64,000 nucleotides of DNA from Winogradskyella undariae (GCF_013285155.1 NZ_JABTEL010000002.1:248001-312000), one strand, 5' to 3'; shown: positions 42,547 to 51,206, numbered from the stretch's first letter. The notes: generated by a model from the letters alone, not told the origin. Numbers and translations: made by a program.

Positions 42547-43419
42547 ATGGCAAGAACGAGACAAGAAATAAAACTAGAAATAACAACAAGCTTTATGAGC
42601 AACTTAAATGTTGCTGAAGCTTATGGTTTTGCTGTTGGTGCAAATTTTAGTGATGAGTTTTCTTTAATAAGCATTGAGAATATTCGCTTTGAAATACAAG
42701 CCTATCAATTGTTTTTACAAGAAAAATTATTTAATCAACATAAAATAGAAGTTGATGCAACCATCCGTAACCAAAAGTCTGGACGTGCATCTTGGTATAG
42801 AACTATGGCATTGCGTTTTCAGTATGGTTTTGATTTATTATTAGACCAGGACTATTTTGATAATAGTAATGCAACTGAAGCGCAAATTGAAGCTTCAAAA
42901 ATTATAAAGTATGCAGCAGTTAATGAAAGTGAAGATGAGAGCCGTGTAATTATAAAAATTGCTGGTGAAACGGACAACGAGCTTGCACCAATAACACAAG
43001 AACAACGCGAGTCTTTTGATTATTATTTAGATGAGTTTAGATATGCAGGTGTGCAAACTACGGTTATTAATTACTTACCAGACTTATTGTATTTAAACCT
43101 ACAAATACAGCGTGATGCTTTGGTTTTAGACAGTAACGGTATGAGCATATTAAATGGGAATTACCCTGTGAATGAAGCTATTGAAGCATACATGAAACTA
43201 TTACCATTTGATGGAGAGTTTGTTGTGTTTGATTTTTTAACCTACATAAAGAATAATGCTGAAGGTGTTATTATACCAACAGTAATTAATATAGAGAGTG
43301 CGGTGATTGATCCGTTGATAGATGACTATGGTGATCCTGTTAGTATTCCTATAAAAACAATAGCTGAGAGTGGTTATTTTAAGGTTGCAAACTTTGATAA
43401 TATAACGTATGTGGTATAA
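42547..43419 (+). CDS. Baseplate J-like protein (Mu gp47-like)
   Basis: A 290-residue protein, with a helical N terminus (MARTRQEIKLEITTSFM), then alternating strands, and VINIESAVIDPLIDDYGDPV near the end. The fold order and position follow gpJ/gp47 baseplate wedge proteins, although sequence likeness is low. Overlaps the next gene by 11 bases. Confidence 0.65.
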   Translation: MARTRQEIKLEITTSFMSNLNVAEAYGFAVGANFSDEFSLISIENIRFEIQAYQLFLQEKLFNQHKIEVDATIRNQKSGRASWYRTMALRFQYGFDLLLDQDYFDNSNATEAQIEASKIIKYAAVNESEDESRVIIKIAGETDNELAPITQEQRESFDYYLDEFRYAGVQTTVINYLPDLLYLNLQIQRDALVLDSNGMSILNGNYPVNEAIEAYMKLLPFDGEFVVFDFLTYIKNNAEGVIIPTVINIESAVIDPLIDDYGDPVSIPIKTIAESGYFKVANFDNITYVV

Positions 43420-43876
43420 CGTAAACTTTTATAAACTGTGTTTTGATTTCATGTTGGTAAGCTTGCGCAAACCAATAGAGTTGGCAGTTTTATATGCTTA
43501 CACCAAGCCATTAGTTACACTACAAATAAAGTGGTTGAATTATAGACGTGAAAACCTCTACATCCTAGATCATACAGGGCAGATTTGTAGGTTAAGAGGT
43601 GCGTTAAACGATAAGTTTGACAATGAGTTAAGGCGTATTTATATAGATGGTGATGGTGGTGCGGCTGAGCGTACTTACATATACACACCAGCAGAAAACC
43701 AAACAAAATATTTAGGCAAGCTGTATTTATATAATGCCTTAGAGTTTGGAGATAATGGTGCGGATTTTATTGTCTATGTACCATCGGAAATAATGGAAAC
43801 ACAAAATTTTGAAGTACGAGCACAAATTGACCTTTATAGAGCTGGAGGTAAACGGTATTTAATAATACAGATATAA
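43409..43876 (+). CDS. Baseplate/tail protein (position of Mu gp48)
   Basis: A 155-residue protein. Starts at 43409 or at the ATG at 43451; the latter gives MLVSLRKPIELAVLYAYTKP. Strand-rich with many tyrosines. Its place between gpJ-like and fibre genes suggests the gpI/gp48 wedge-to-fibre role. It overlaps the collar gene by one base. Confidence 0.55.
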   Translation: MWYNVNFYKLCFDFMLVSLRKPIELAVLYAYTKPLVTLQIKWLNYRRENLYILDHTGQICRLRGALNDKFDNELRRIYIDGDGGAAERTYIYTPAENQTKYLGKLYLYNALEFGDNGADFIVYVPSEIMETQNFEVRAQIDLYRAGGKRYLIIQI

Positions 43877-44751
43877 TGAATAGATATAATTTTTTACAGA
43901 CAGGCGGTTTTCCTTTAGAGACAGACACATTAAATGGCATGCAAAATGCCTACAGCATATTTAATGCATTAGGGCAGTTAGCAGGTAATCTAACTATAAT
44001 TAGTGGTTGTGTTGTAGCAGGTAGTACGGTAAGTGATGGTGTGGTTTTTATTAATGGAGAACTTTATAGATTTATAGGAGGTACGGCTCAAACAGATGTT
44101 AGAATTATACAAGACACCACAACCAAGATTTGGGAAAATGGCGAAGAAAACGATTGGCAGTATGACAGGCATGTTACGTTTGCTTCTGGTGCTGGTTCTA
44201 TACCATGGGCAGACTTTACAAGATTGTCTAGTCTAAAGAATTTACAAAGCAGAATATTACCAGCAGGTACTAATCCACAAATGTATAGTGGAGCTATAAA
44301 TGCTATACCACAAGGATGGCAATTGTGCGATGGTTCTAACGGTACTCCAGACCTTAGAGGTCGTTTTATTGTAGGCTATAATGCGGATGATTCTGATTAT
44401 GAAAGTGTCGGAGAAACTGGTGGTGCAAAAGCTGTTACGTTATTAGAATCTCAAATGCCTCAGCATAATCACGGAGGAAACACAGGAGGGGATTCTCATA
44501 CGCATAATTATAAAGATGGGTATCAATTAATAAGTGATAATTCCCAAAACGGTATATCTGGCAAAGAAACACAAAGCAGTAATTATTATGGTATGGATAA
44601 TGCCGATAGCAATAATAATATAATGCATTATAAAAACAGAACTACAGATTCTGATACTCATAATCATTCTATCAATTCATCAGGCGGTGGTGAGTCACAC
44701 GAAAACCGACCACCATATTACACATTAGCATTTATAATTTATATAGGATAA
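43876..44751 (+). CDS. Tail collar domain protein (fibre)
   Basis: A 291-residue protein. The C-terminal half is a phage tail collar domain: IPQGWQLCDGSNGTPDLRGR followed by FIVGYNADD, then SQMPQHNHGG, paired histidine motifs (SHTHNY; DTHNHSI) that suit metal binding in trimeric fibres, and the end ENRPPYYTLAFIIYIG. It should form a trimeric fibre or a short tail spike that touches the host. Confidence 0.88.
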   Translation: MNRYNFLQTGGFPLETDTLNGMQNAYSIFNALGQLAGNLTIISGCVVAGSTVSDGVVFINGELYRFIGGTAQTDVRIIQDTTTKIWENGEENDWQYDRHVTFASGAGSIPWADFTRLSSLKNLQSRILPAGTNPQMYSGAINAIPQGWQLCDGSNGTPDLRGRFIVGYNADDSDYESVGETGGAKAVTLLESQMPQHNHGGNTGGDSHTHNYKDGYQLISDNSQNGISGKETQSSNYYGMDNADSNNNIMHYKNRTTDSDTHNHSINSSGGGESHENRPPYYTLAFIIYIG

Positions 44752-44753
44752 AT

Positions 44754-46121
44754 ATGGCAACACCACTAGAAACAATAAAAACTTGGTTTAGAACCAACTT
44801 ATACCCATCGCAATCACAGTTTTGGGCGACATGGGATAGCTTTTGGCACAAGGATGAAAGCATTCCTATTGATAGCATTACGGATTTACAGACAGCCTTA
44901 GATGGTAAATTAGATGTAGAAGCTTATAATGGTTCAGCACCTCCTTTACAGTTTCCACCGTATGCAAATGAAGCTGCTATGGTTGCAGCACAAGACAACC
45001 AAACGGCAGGTTACTTGCAAAAGGTTTTAGACGGACCAGGAGACTTAGGTGTAACTTATTATTTGTTTAAAGGAGCATTCCATGAAACTGTAGAAGATTA
45101 TGATCAGTTAACGGAGTCTGAGGCAGCTAGTTTAGAAGATCGTTTTAAGTATCAAACTAAACGTATTAAAGCCAAAGAATCCTCTTTTACAGGAGCAATA
45201 GAGTTAGGTTCTGAATACTTGGCTTTAATAGAAACTGATGGAAATATTAGTGCTATAATTTGGGATGAAGCTTATAGCAACTTATTAGCTAAAGCCAAAG
45301 CCTTAAAGACAGCAGGAGAAACGGTTAGATTTTCCTTTACTAATGTATCACAAAACAAACAAATTGTTGCTGAGGTAGATTCTTTTGGTACTTATGAAAC
45401 CAGTGGGAAGGTTATTTCCACTTTGAAGACTACAGGTAATTTTGCAGTGCCAACTGCTGATTTAGTGGTTGAAGATGTACTACATGTGTTTTTGCCAGTT
45501 GTTGGTAGTGGTGGTGAAGGTGGTGGTGCTGATGGTGCTGATGGTGTAGATGGTGTAGATGGAAAATCAGCCTATCAATCATACTTGGATACTACTGCAG
45601 ATGATCCTGTATTAACAGAGGGGGAATGGTTGGCTTCTTTAAAGGGTGATAAAGGAGACAAAGGTGATAAGGGCGATACTGGTAATACTGGTGATGATGG
45701 AGAAAAGGGAGAAACGGGAGATACTGGTAAGTCTGCATACCAATCTGCCTTAGACAGTGGATTTGTAGGTACAGAGGCTGAGTGGATAGCCTCATTTACA
45801 AAAGACAAAGTACAACTATCTTTAACCGCCACAGGTACATTAACAGTTGATTTCTCTGGTGCTATAAAAATTGCAGACATAGTACTTACCGGTGATACAG
45901 CAATTGGCGTAACCCCACCAACATTAGCTATAGGCGAAAGTATAACCACTTTTATGTACATAGAACCAGATGAAAATATACCAAGTTTAACCACAGATAT
46001 TACAGATAATATGGTTGGTGATTTTGATGCTTTAGATGTTAAGTATCGCTTAGTCATAACTTGGATTAGAAGAGATGGTTCTACGTTAATTAATACTTCA
46101 ACTTTAACACCACAAGAGTAA
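44754..46121 (+). CDS. Tail fibre protein with collagen-like repeats
   Basis: A 455-residue protein. The N terminus (LETIKTWFRTNLYPSQSQFW) attaches to the baseplate in similar proteins. A collagen-like run of G-x-y triplets occupies about residues 258-325 (GDKGDKGDKGDTGNTGDDG), interrupted by two copies of a short K-S-A-Y-Q-S segment followed by an EAEWIAS/EGEWLAS module. The C-terminal domain is strand-rich. Such repeats build trimeric stalks in phage fibres. Confidence 0.85.
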   Translation: MATPLETIKTWFRTNLYPSQSQFWATWDSFWHKDESIPIDSITDLQTALDGKLDVEAYNGSAPPLQFPPYANEAAMVAAQDNQTAGYLQKVLDGPGDLGVTYYLFKGAFHETVEDYDQLTESEAASLEDRFKYQTKRIKAKESSFTGAIELGSEYLALIETDGNISAIIWDEAYSNLLAKAKALKTAGETVRFSFTNVSQNKQIVAEVDSFGTYETSGKVISTLKTTGNFAVPTADLVVEDVLHVFLPVVGSGGEGGGADGADGVDGVDGKSAYQSYLDTTADDPVLTEGEWLASLKGDKGDKGDKGDTGNTGDDGEKGETGDTGKSAYQSALDSGFVGTEAEWIASFTKDKVQLSLTATGTLTVDFSGAIKIADIVLTGDTAIGVTPPTLAIGESITTFMYIEPDENIPSLTTDITDNMVGDFDALDVKYRLVITWIRRDGSTLINTSTLTPQE

Positions 46122-47017
46122 TGAGTTTATTGATGCAACATCATGTTAGTACTAAAAAAATAGAACCAGACACATTTATCGGAGGGGTTGGCAGTACTGT
46201 TTTAACAAAAGAGGATTTAGTTAATCATATACGGACAGGTTCTTCAGGGTCATCCGCTCCAATAGACGTTTCTAATGTCGTTTATTTTAATAATGACGGG
46301 TATGAAATTTCATTTAAAATAAATGTAAGTCATAATTTCAGTATGGGTGCCGATTTTCCTAATGCAATATACGTGTTTGTGTATTCAGACCTGTTTAATT
46401 ATATCAATAGATGGGGTGAAAGGCCTAGTATAAAAGAAATTATTATCGGAGAGAATGTAATAATTGCGGAAGGCGTTAATTTAGAATTAACAAGACACAG
46501 CATTATAAAAACGGTAGTCCTTTCTGATTACGCACCTAACTATATGTTTCAAAATTCAATCTTTAGGGTTTTATATATTCCTAACGCGAACCCTCTAGGA
46601 AGTTCGACTTCTTCAAATGAAACCATAAGCACGTGGAAACCTCAGAATAACAATAAAGGTTTTTTTAATATAGCTAACCAAACAAACAACGGAGGAGGAA
46701 TAGAGGGAGACGTTCAAAATTTAATAAATAAAGGTGGCACGGCCAATTTCATAGTAAACAGCACACCTCCTAACCCTATAACAGATTTATCATTTACAGT
46801 ATCGGGAGTAGATGTTATTTTGAGTTTCACTACTCCAGCATCTACAAATTCAATTTCACATTACGAAGTATATAGAGGCAAAGAGATAATGGGAATTATT
46901 TCTTCAAGCGGAGAATCTATAAGCGGTTTATCTAATGGGGACGAAATAACGGTTTACACAAAAGACACCTCATATAATTCTAGCACATCTAATTCAATAA
47001 CAATATCGGGTTTATAA
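46121..47017 (+). CDS. Tail fibre or adhesin with fibronectin type III-like end
   Basis: A 298-residue protein. Residues about 215-298 (TPPNPITDLSFTVSGVDVIL, HYEVYRGKEIMG, GLSNGDEITVYTKD) form an fn3-type domain. The N-terminal 200 residues are strand-rich with no recognised family. Synonymous codon use looks different from its neighbours (more C- and G-ending codons such as ACG, TCG and GAC), which may mark recent exchange at the host-recognition tip. Confidence 0.65.
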   Translation: MSLLMQHHVSTKKIEPDTFIGGVGSTVLTKEDLVNHIRTGSSGSSAPIDVSNVVYFNNDGYEISFKINVSHNFSMGADFPNAIYVFVYSDLFNYINRWGERPSIKEIIIGENVIIAEGVNLELTRHSIIKTVVLSDYAPNYMFQNSIFRVLYIPNANPLGSSTSSNETISTWKPQNNNKGFFNIANQTNNGGGIEGDVQNLINKGGTANFIVNSTPPNPITDLSFTVSGVDVILSFTTPASTNSISHYEVYRGKEIMGIISSSGESISGLSNGDEITVYTKDTSYNSSTSNSITISGL

Positions 47018-47020
47018 ATT

Positions 47021-47743
47021 ATGACAAAAGCAATAACACTAAACGGAACCACAATAATCGGTGTGCCTAAAAAATGGGTTAGAGCATCTAAACCAGGTTA
47101 CGAGCATCCTGCTTATGACACGCTTTCAGATGAAGAACATTTTTTAGATGGTTGGAAAGAAGTTATTACACCAGAGTTTAATTCAGAAACACACAAATTA
47201 GGTGAGCTAAAAGACTATGAAAATAAATTTGAATACGATGTAGATCCCTTAACTCAACAAGAAATTGAAGCTAATTTTTTAGCTAAACAGAATGATTTAA
47301 TAGAAGATTCAGAAGCAAACAAGCAACAATTAATTCAAGCAAAAACAGAAGCTAAAATAATTGAAGATGCCCAATTAATTGAAGATGATACTGAAGCTAT
47401 TGCAAACCAAGCCTTATATCCTTTTTGGGATGAAAACAACATTGAAGTTTTTGAAGGCCACAAATACCAACGCATAGTAGGTTTAGAGCTTCACTTATAT
47501 AAAGTAAAAGTTGGTAAAGGGCATTACACTCAAGCAAACTGGGCACCAGAAAACAATCCATCGCTATTCACTAGAGTTGGTTTCGCAGACGAGGCTGTGC
47601 CTTGGACTAGTACAGCAGCATCTGCAGGTGAATACATTTTAGGATATAAGGTAACACACAATGGCCAAACATGGATTAGCATTTTTAATGGAGCTAACGC
47701 ATGGGAACCTGGTGAGTATGGTTGGGAAGTTTTCACAGGATAA
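47021..47743 (+). CDS. Fibre-associated protein with CBM5/12-like domain
   Basis: A 240-residue protein with a helical coiled middle (about residues 80-130) and a C-terminal carbohydrate-binding module like CBM5/12 (ChtBD3): YILGYKVTHNGQTWISIFNG followed by ANAWEPGEYGWEVF, with the expected tryptophan and tyrosine pattern. It may bind sugar on the host surface or assist fibre assembly. Directly after two fibre genes. Confidence 0.7.
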   Translation: MTKAITLNGTTIIGVPKKWVRASKPGYEHPAYDTLSDEEHFLDGWKEVITPEFNSETHKLGELKDYENKFEYDVDPLTQQEIEANFLAKQNDLIEDSEANKQQLIQAKTEAKIIEDAQLIEDDTEAIANQALYPFWDENNIEVFEGHKYQRIVGLELHLYKVKVGKGHYTQANWAPENNPSLFTRVGFADEAVPWTSTAASAGEYILGYKVTHNGQTWISIFNGANAWEPGEYGWEVFTG

Positions 47744-47765
47744 TTAACTAAAATAAATAGGAATT

Positions 47766-48041
47766 ATGAATATAGATATTACAAAAAACACAGACAAAAC
47801 GGCTCATTTCTTTTATGGCTACTGGCTTAACATTTTCGGTGTAGCAATCGCAGCATGGTTAATTAACGCATGGATAGGTGTTGCATTACTTTTAGCTTAC
47901 TACATCGTTAGAGAGATTAAGCAGAAAAAAACAGGTGGCACCAATGATTTCCAAGAACAAATTGCAGATGTGCTGTTTAGTATTGTTACAGCAATTCCGT
48001 GGGCGTTATTATTACCATTTGTAATCGACAGAGTTTGGTAA
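47766..48041 (+). CDS. Small two-segment membrane protein
   Basis: A 91-residue protein with hydrophobic stretches at about residues 17-48 and 72-86, and the polar linker KQKKTGGTNDFQEQ between. It could be a holin, since no other clear multi-pass holin is seen, but the family is unknown to me. It lies after the fibre genes and two bases before a secreted protein. Confidence 0.55.
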   Translation: MNIDITKNTDKTAHFFYGYWLNIFGVAIAAWLINAWIGVALLLAYYIVREIKQKKTGGTNDFQEQIADVLFSIVTAIPWALLLPFVIDRVW

Positions 48042-48042
48042 C

Positions 48043-48393
48043 ATGAAAAATCTAATCCTACTTTTCTATTTGTCTTTTTTCGCCCTAAATGCACAGCAAG
48101 ACCTCACTGATATTACCTCTACAATAGAAACCAACTATTATGCAGGTGTATACGGATATAATTTAGAGATAATAAACGATAGCCTTTATGTGATCTCTAA
48201 ACAGAGAATAGCTGCTATTAAAATAATGAGTAAACGTAGTGATGTTAACTATTGGCACAGAGAATACAACAAATACAATATGGTTGTGTCTTTAAGACAT
48301 TTAGCAAAAGGTAACTACATCATAGCACTAAGAATACAACAGTCTTTTATTATCAATATTTTAAATCATAAAACTAAATCCCTCAAAAAATGA
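48043..48393 (+). CDS. Secreted small protein
   Basis: A 116-residue protein with a signal peptide (about residues 1-17, MKNLILLFYLSFFALNAQQ). Mature part basic and strand-rich. No family. Its stop overlaps the next ATG by 4 bases (ATGA), so three secreted proteins in a row (48043, 48390, 48952) form one unit. Confidence 0.65.
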   Translation: MKNLILLFYLSFFALNAQQDLTDITSTIETNYYAGVYGYNLEIINDSLYVISKQRIAAIKIMSKRSDVNYWHREYNKYNMVVSLRHLAKGNYIIALRIQQSFIINILNHKTKSLKK

Positions 48394-48965
48394 AACATTT
48401 CACAACACTACTAACGTTTATTTGCTTTATGGCTAGCTACTCACAAGCAACCCAAATAGAGCTGTGCTCTTATCTGCATCAAGATATAGAAATGGTTTTA
48501 AATAGTACTAGTGATACATTAACGGTAAGCTCTGAAAAAGGCATTATTGATGATGTAAAGATCTTACACATGGTAGATCTTAATACCAGTATAAAAATGA
48601 ACGTACCTAACGAGGTTAATTTCAATAATTACATTATACCATTATACAGATATAAAGAAGGCACATATCGCATAGTTGTGACTTTTAACTCTAGAAATTA
48701 TGTGAGTTTAATGTTTAGGATGCAACCTATTGCAGGTGGACGTAAATCTTTAGTAGAGCTAAAAAACTATAGCGTTAGGTATGGTATTAATAGTGGTTTT
48801 GGTGGTACAATAACAAAGCGTGACAATCTTAGTAAAAAAGTGATGTACACGCTTTTAGAAAAGTTTAAAACCGACCAACACACTAAGCATGGTAATACTA
48901 ACTGGCTAAAGGTTTATGGCAACTACACTAATGGCACAAAAGAACTGCTCTATGAAATTAATTAA
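48390..48965 (+). CDS. Secreted protein
   Basis: A 191-residue protein with a signal peptide (about residues 1-19, ending ASYSQA). The body is strand-rich (YIIPLYRYKEGTYRIVVTFN) like the small surface-domain proteins of Bacteroidota. Function unknown; coupled with its neighbours. Confidence 0.65.
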   Translation: MKHFTTLLTFICFMASYSQATQIELCSYLHQDIEMVLNSTSDTLTVSSEKGIIDDVKILHMVDLNTSIKMNVPNEVNFNNYIIPLYRYKEGTYRIVVTFNSRNYVSLMFRMQPIAGGRKSLVELKNYSVRYGINSGFGGTITKRDNLSKKVMYTLLEKFKTDQHTKHGNTNWLKVYGNYTNGTKELLYEIN

Positions 48966-49551
48966 ACTATTACTGCTGGTCTTGGTATTTAATCTAAGCC
49001 AAGCACAACAAGATCTATCTGACCTTTTAATAGACATGCAAGGTGGTTGGTCTATTGGAAACGGATGTGGTCAGTTTGGAAACAATGGCTATAAAATATG
49101 TAAAACGGATGCTTTAGAGCTTAATGGAGATGTCTTGGAGGTTATGTGGGTAGAGCTTACGGTGCATCAACCTATTACTAATTATGGTGTGGAAACGGAT
49201 GTTTTAGAATTACTAGCCAATGGACAAATAATACTTAAATGTGAGATTTCTAACGATTACCAGAACGAATCCACAATTATAGTTTTAGATCAAACTTTAG
49301 GTAACATTGATTCTCACTCTATACCTTTAAGAGTTTATCCTAATCCTGCAAAGAATCATGTATTTATAGAAGCTCACAATTTAAAGCAAATAGCATGTTA
49401 TGATACAAATGGTCGCTTATTGTTTAGTATCAAAAACCCCACTACATTAAACAAGGTTTACCTTTTTAATTATTCTGATGGCTTATACCATTTAGTGTTA
49501 AAAGATCTCTTAGGAGGTATTGAAAATAGAAAATTGATAGTGAAGCGTTAA
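48952..49551 (+). CDS. Secreted protein with type IX secretion sorting domain
   Basis: A 199-residue protein starting at the ATG at 48952 (14-base overlap with the previous gene), which gives a signal peptide (MKLIKLLLLVLVFNLSQAQQ). The C-terminal 75 residues are a T9SS type A sorting domain: LRVYPNPAKNHVFIEAHNLK, then CYDTNGRLLFSI, and the end NRKLIVKR. These are the conserved YPNP, the glycine-rich turn and a basic C terminus. The cargo part (about residues 20-120) is unknown. A phage gene using the host secretion route is unusual. Confidence 0.8.
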   Translation: MKLIKLLLLVLVFNLSQAQQDLSDLLIDMQGGWSIGNGCGQFGNNGYKICKTDALELNGDVLEVMWVELTVHQPITNYGVETDVLELLANGQIILKCEISNDYQNESTIIVLDQTLGNIDSHSIPLRVYPNPAKNHVFIEAHNLKQIACYDTNGRLLFSIKNPTTLNKVYLFNYSDGLYHLVLKDLLGGIENRKLIVKR

Positions 49552-49607
49552 ATCGTTTTTAAAGCTCATTTAACTATCGTTTAAATTACGTCTTAGGATA
49601 AAAAAAA

Positions 49608-49714
49608 TGTCCTCAGATTTTTAAAAGTCGCCAAACCGTTAAAAATAATGCTCTGAAACATCGACTGAGGACAAAGTGTCTAAGCGATATTTGAGAGCAT
49701 TTTTGGGTTTGGCG
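49608..49714 (+). ncRNA. Rod-like hairpin element upstream of the methyltransferase
   Basis: Bases 49629-49714 fold end to end: CGCCAAACC/GGTTTGGCG (49629-49637, 49706-49714), AAA/TTT, AATGCTCT/AGAGCATT (49647-49654, 49694-49701), AAA/TTT, ATCG/CGAT (49660-49663, 49685-49688) and GGACA/TGTCT around an AAG loop. That is at least 32 base pairs. TGTCCTCAG (49608-49616) can instead pair with CTGAGGACA (49665-49673), which would break the rod. The element ends 38 bases before the ATG at 49753, so a regulatory leader is likely. No U tract follows, so it is not a simple terminator. Confidence 0.6.
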
Positions 49715-49752
49715 AATGCAAATTTAAACAATATAAATAATTAAAAAGTTAA

Positions 49753-50577
49753 ATGAGTAGGAAAGTTTACACTACAGCACCCTTGCCTTTTATGGGACAG
49801 AAAAGGAAATTTTTAAAACAGTTTAGAAAAGCTCTAAGCGATTACCCAAAAGATGCTATTTACATTGATTTGTTTGGTGGAAGTGGTTTGTTGTCACACA
49901 CGGTTAAAAGTCATTATCCTGAAGCTACAGTGATTTATAATGATTATGATAACTTTAGAAGACGTATTGAGGCAATTGCTGAAACTAATGTTCTATTGTC
50001 TAAATTAAGGCATCTACTGCATAGTTATTCTAAAGATAAACGATTAACAGAAGAGTTAAAACGCAGTGTTTTAAACCTAGTTAAATCGCACGAGTTATAC
50101 TATGGGTATTGTGATTATATAACATTATCGTCTGCTGTTTTGTTTAGTATGAAGTATGTACAGAGTTATTCAGAATTAGAGAAAAGCACTTTGTACAATA
50201 AGGTAAGATTAAGTGATTATACTGCGGTTGGTTACTTAGATGAATTAGAGGTTGTTTCTAAGGATTACAGCGTGTTATTCAATGAGTATAAAGATAAAGA
50301 TAATGTTGTTTATTTAGTTGATCCACCATACCTACAAACAGATAATAGTACTTATAAGAACTATTGGAGTTTGAAGGATTACTTGAATGTTTTGACAGTA
50401 TTGATAGATAAGAAGTATTTTTATTTTACTTCTAATAAATCATCAATAATTGAGTTGTGTGAGTGGATTGGTGACCAAACGGTTGTTGAGAATCCGTTTG
50501 CCGATGCTACTAGAGTTGATATGACTAACGCACCATCCTATAATAGTAGCTATACTGATATAATGGTTTTTAAGTAG
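49753..50577 (+). CDS. Dam-type DNA adenine methyltransferase (D12 class)
   Basis: A 274-residue enzyme. Seen: the N-terminal PFMGQKRKF (residues 12-20), the AdoMet motif IDLFGGSGLL (38-47) and the catalytic DPPY (190-193). This is the alpha-type adenine methylase order. The phage could protect its DNA or alter host control. It is the last gene of the prophage, in the position of the mom modification gene in Mu. No restriction enzyme is nearby. Target sequence cannot be read from the protein alone. Confidence 0.92.
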   Translation: MSRKVYTTAPLPFMGQKRKFLKQFRKALSDYPKDAIYIDLFGGSGLLSHTVKSHYPEATVIYNDYDNFRRRIEAIAETNVLLSKLRHLLHSYSKDKRLTEELKRSVLNLVKSHELYYGYCDYITLSSAVLFSMKYVQSYSELEKSTLYNKVRLSDYTAVGYLDELEVVSKDYSVLFNEYKDKDNVVYLVDPPYLQTDNSTYKNYWSLKDYLNVLTVLIDKKYFYFTSNKSSIIELCEWIGDQTVVENPFADATRVDMTNAPSYNSSYTDIMVFK

Positions 50578-50586
50578 TATTTAAAT

Positions 50587-50625
50587 GGTGTCTAAAATAG
50601 GTTTAAAATGCCTATTTTAGACACC
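50587..50625 (+). terminator. 15-bp perfect hairpin after the methyltransferase
   Basis: GGTGTCTAAAATAGG (50587-50601) pairs perfectly with CCTATTTTAGACACC (50611-50625) around nine bases. It lies 9 bases after the stop. There is no long T run, but the stem is strong, and it probably ends prophage transcription before the host gene. Confidence 0.7.
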
Positions 50626-50654
50626 TAAACCATTCAACTTTAATAGCGAGTGAG

Positions 50655-50692
50655 TGTGCATTTGAATTTTAAAAACTGTGCATTTGAATTTT
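50655..50692. repeat. Two 16-bp direct repeats at the prophage right end
   Basis: TGTGCATTTGAATTTT occurs at 50655-50670 and 50677-50692, a 22-base period, the size and spacing of adjacent MuA-binding sites. The last copy ends about 20 bases before the proposed right terminus. They are very likely transposase-binding sites. Confidence 0.7.
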
Positions 50693-50750
50693 GCGATTAT
50701 AAACTAATATCAATTAGGGTCTCATTTCCAATATTATAAAATTAACTGCT

Positions 50751-51206
50751 ATGAATATTTCACCATCTAAGCTCAATAAATTTTTAATGATAAAACTGCC
50801 TGCAGCGTACTTTACAGGTGTAAGAACAAAAACATTAAATGATACAGCATGCATTGTTACTGTAAAACACCGTTGGGTAAATCAAAATCCATTTAGGTCT
50901 ATGTTTTGGGCTGTACAAGGCATGGCAGCTGAGTTAACAACAGGAGCTTTGGTTATGAAAAAAATTAAAGAAAGTGATAAAAAGATATCGATGTTAGTTG
51001 CGAGTAATAATGCTACATTTACTAAAAAAGCAACAGGCATTATTACATTTACATGTAACGAAGGAGAAAAAATAAATGAGGCTATAAACAAAGCAATAGC
51101 ATCTGGAGAAGGGCAAACTGTATGGCTTAACTCTAAAGGCGTAAATGAAGAAGGCGTAGAGGTGTCAACTTTTAATTTTGAATGGACGCTTAAGGTGAAA
51201 CCATAA
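50751..51206 (+). CDS. DUF4442-like (hotdog-fold) protein
   Basis: A 151-residue protein, first host gene right of the prophage. The layout (NPFRSMFWAVQGMAAELTTG after a strand pair, then FTKKATGIITFTC) follows the DUF4442 group of the thioesterase-like hotdog fold. A catalytic role is possible but not shown. Insertion of the prophage lies just upstream and may have changed its promoter. Confidence 0.75.
   Translation: MNISPSKLNKFLMIKLPAAYFTGVRTKTLNDTACIVTVKHRWVNQNPFRSMFWAVQGMAAELTTGALVMKKIKESDKKISMLVASNNATFTKKATGIITFTCNEGEKINEAINKAIASGEGQTVWLNSKGVNEEGVEVSTFNFEWTLKVKP

Larger units (their letters stand above)
12425..50712. mobile_element. Mu-like transposable prophage (ends approximate)
   Basis: The block between the host genes at 12299 and 50751 contains a MuA-like DDE transposase, MuB-like ATPase, LexA-type repressor, Mu-type head genes (gp27/28/29/30/36/37 and gpG analogues), protease-scaffold, contractile tail and fibres, and there is no tyrosine or serine integrase. 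That is the gene set of a replicative-transposition phage. Stated ends are inference: TG at 12425 and CA at 50711-50712 would be flanked by tttag and attag, a four-of-five match for a 5-base target duplication. Other TTAG-TG candidates exist at about 12512 and 12681. The true left end lies between about 12400 and 12750 and the right end between about 50690 and 50735. Confidence 0.9.

Noticed and set aside
45575..46057. Long minus-strand frames opposite the collagen-like fibre region
   Set aside because: They arise from the G-x-y repeat on the plus strand, which avoids stops in several frames; composition is proline- and serine-rich and has no start context.
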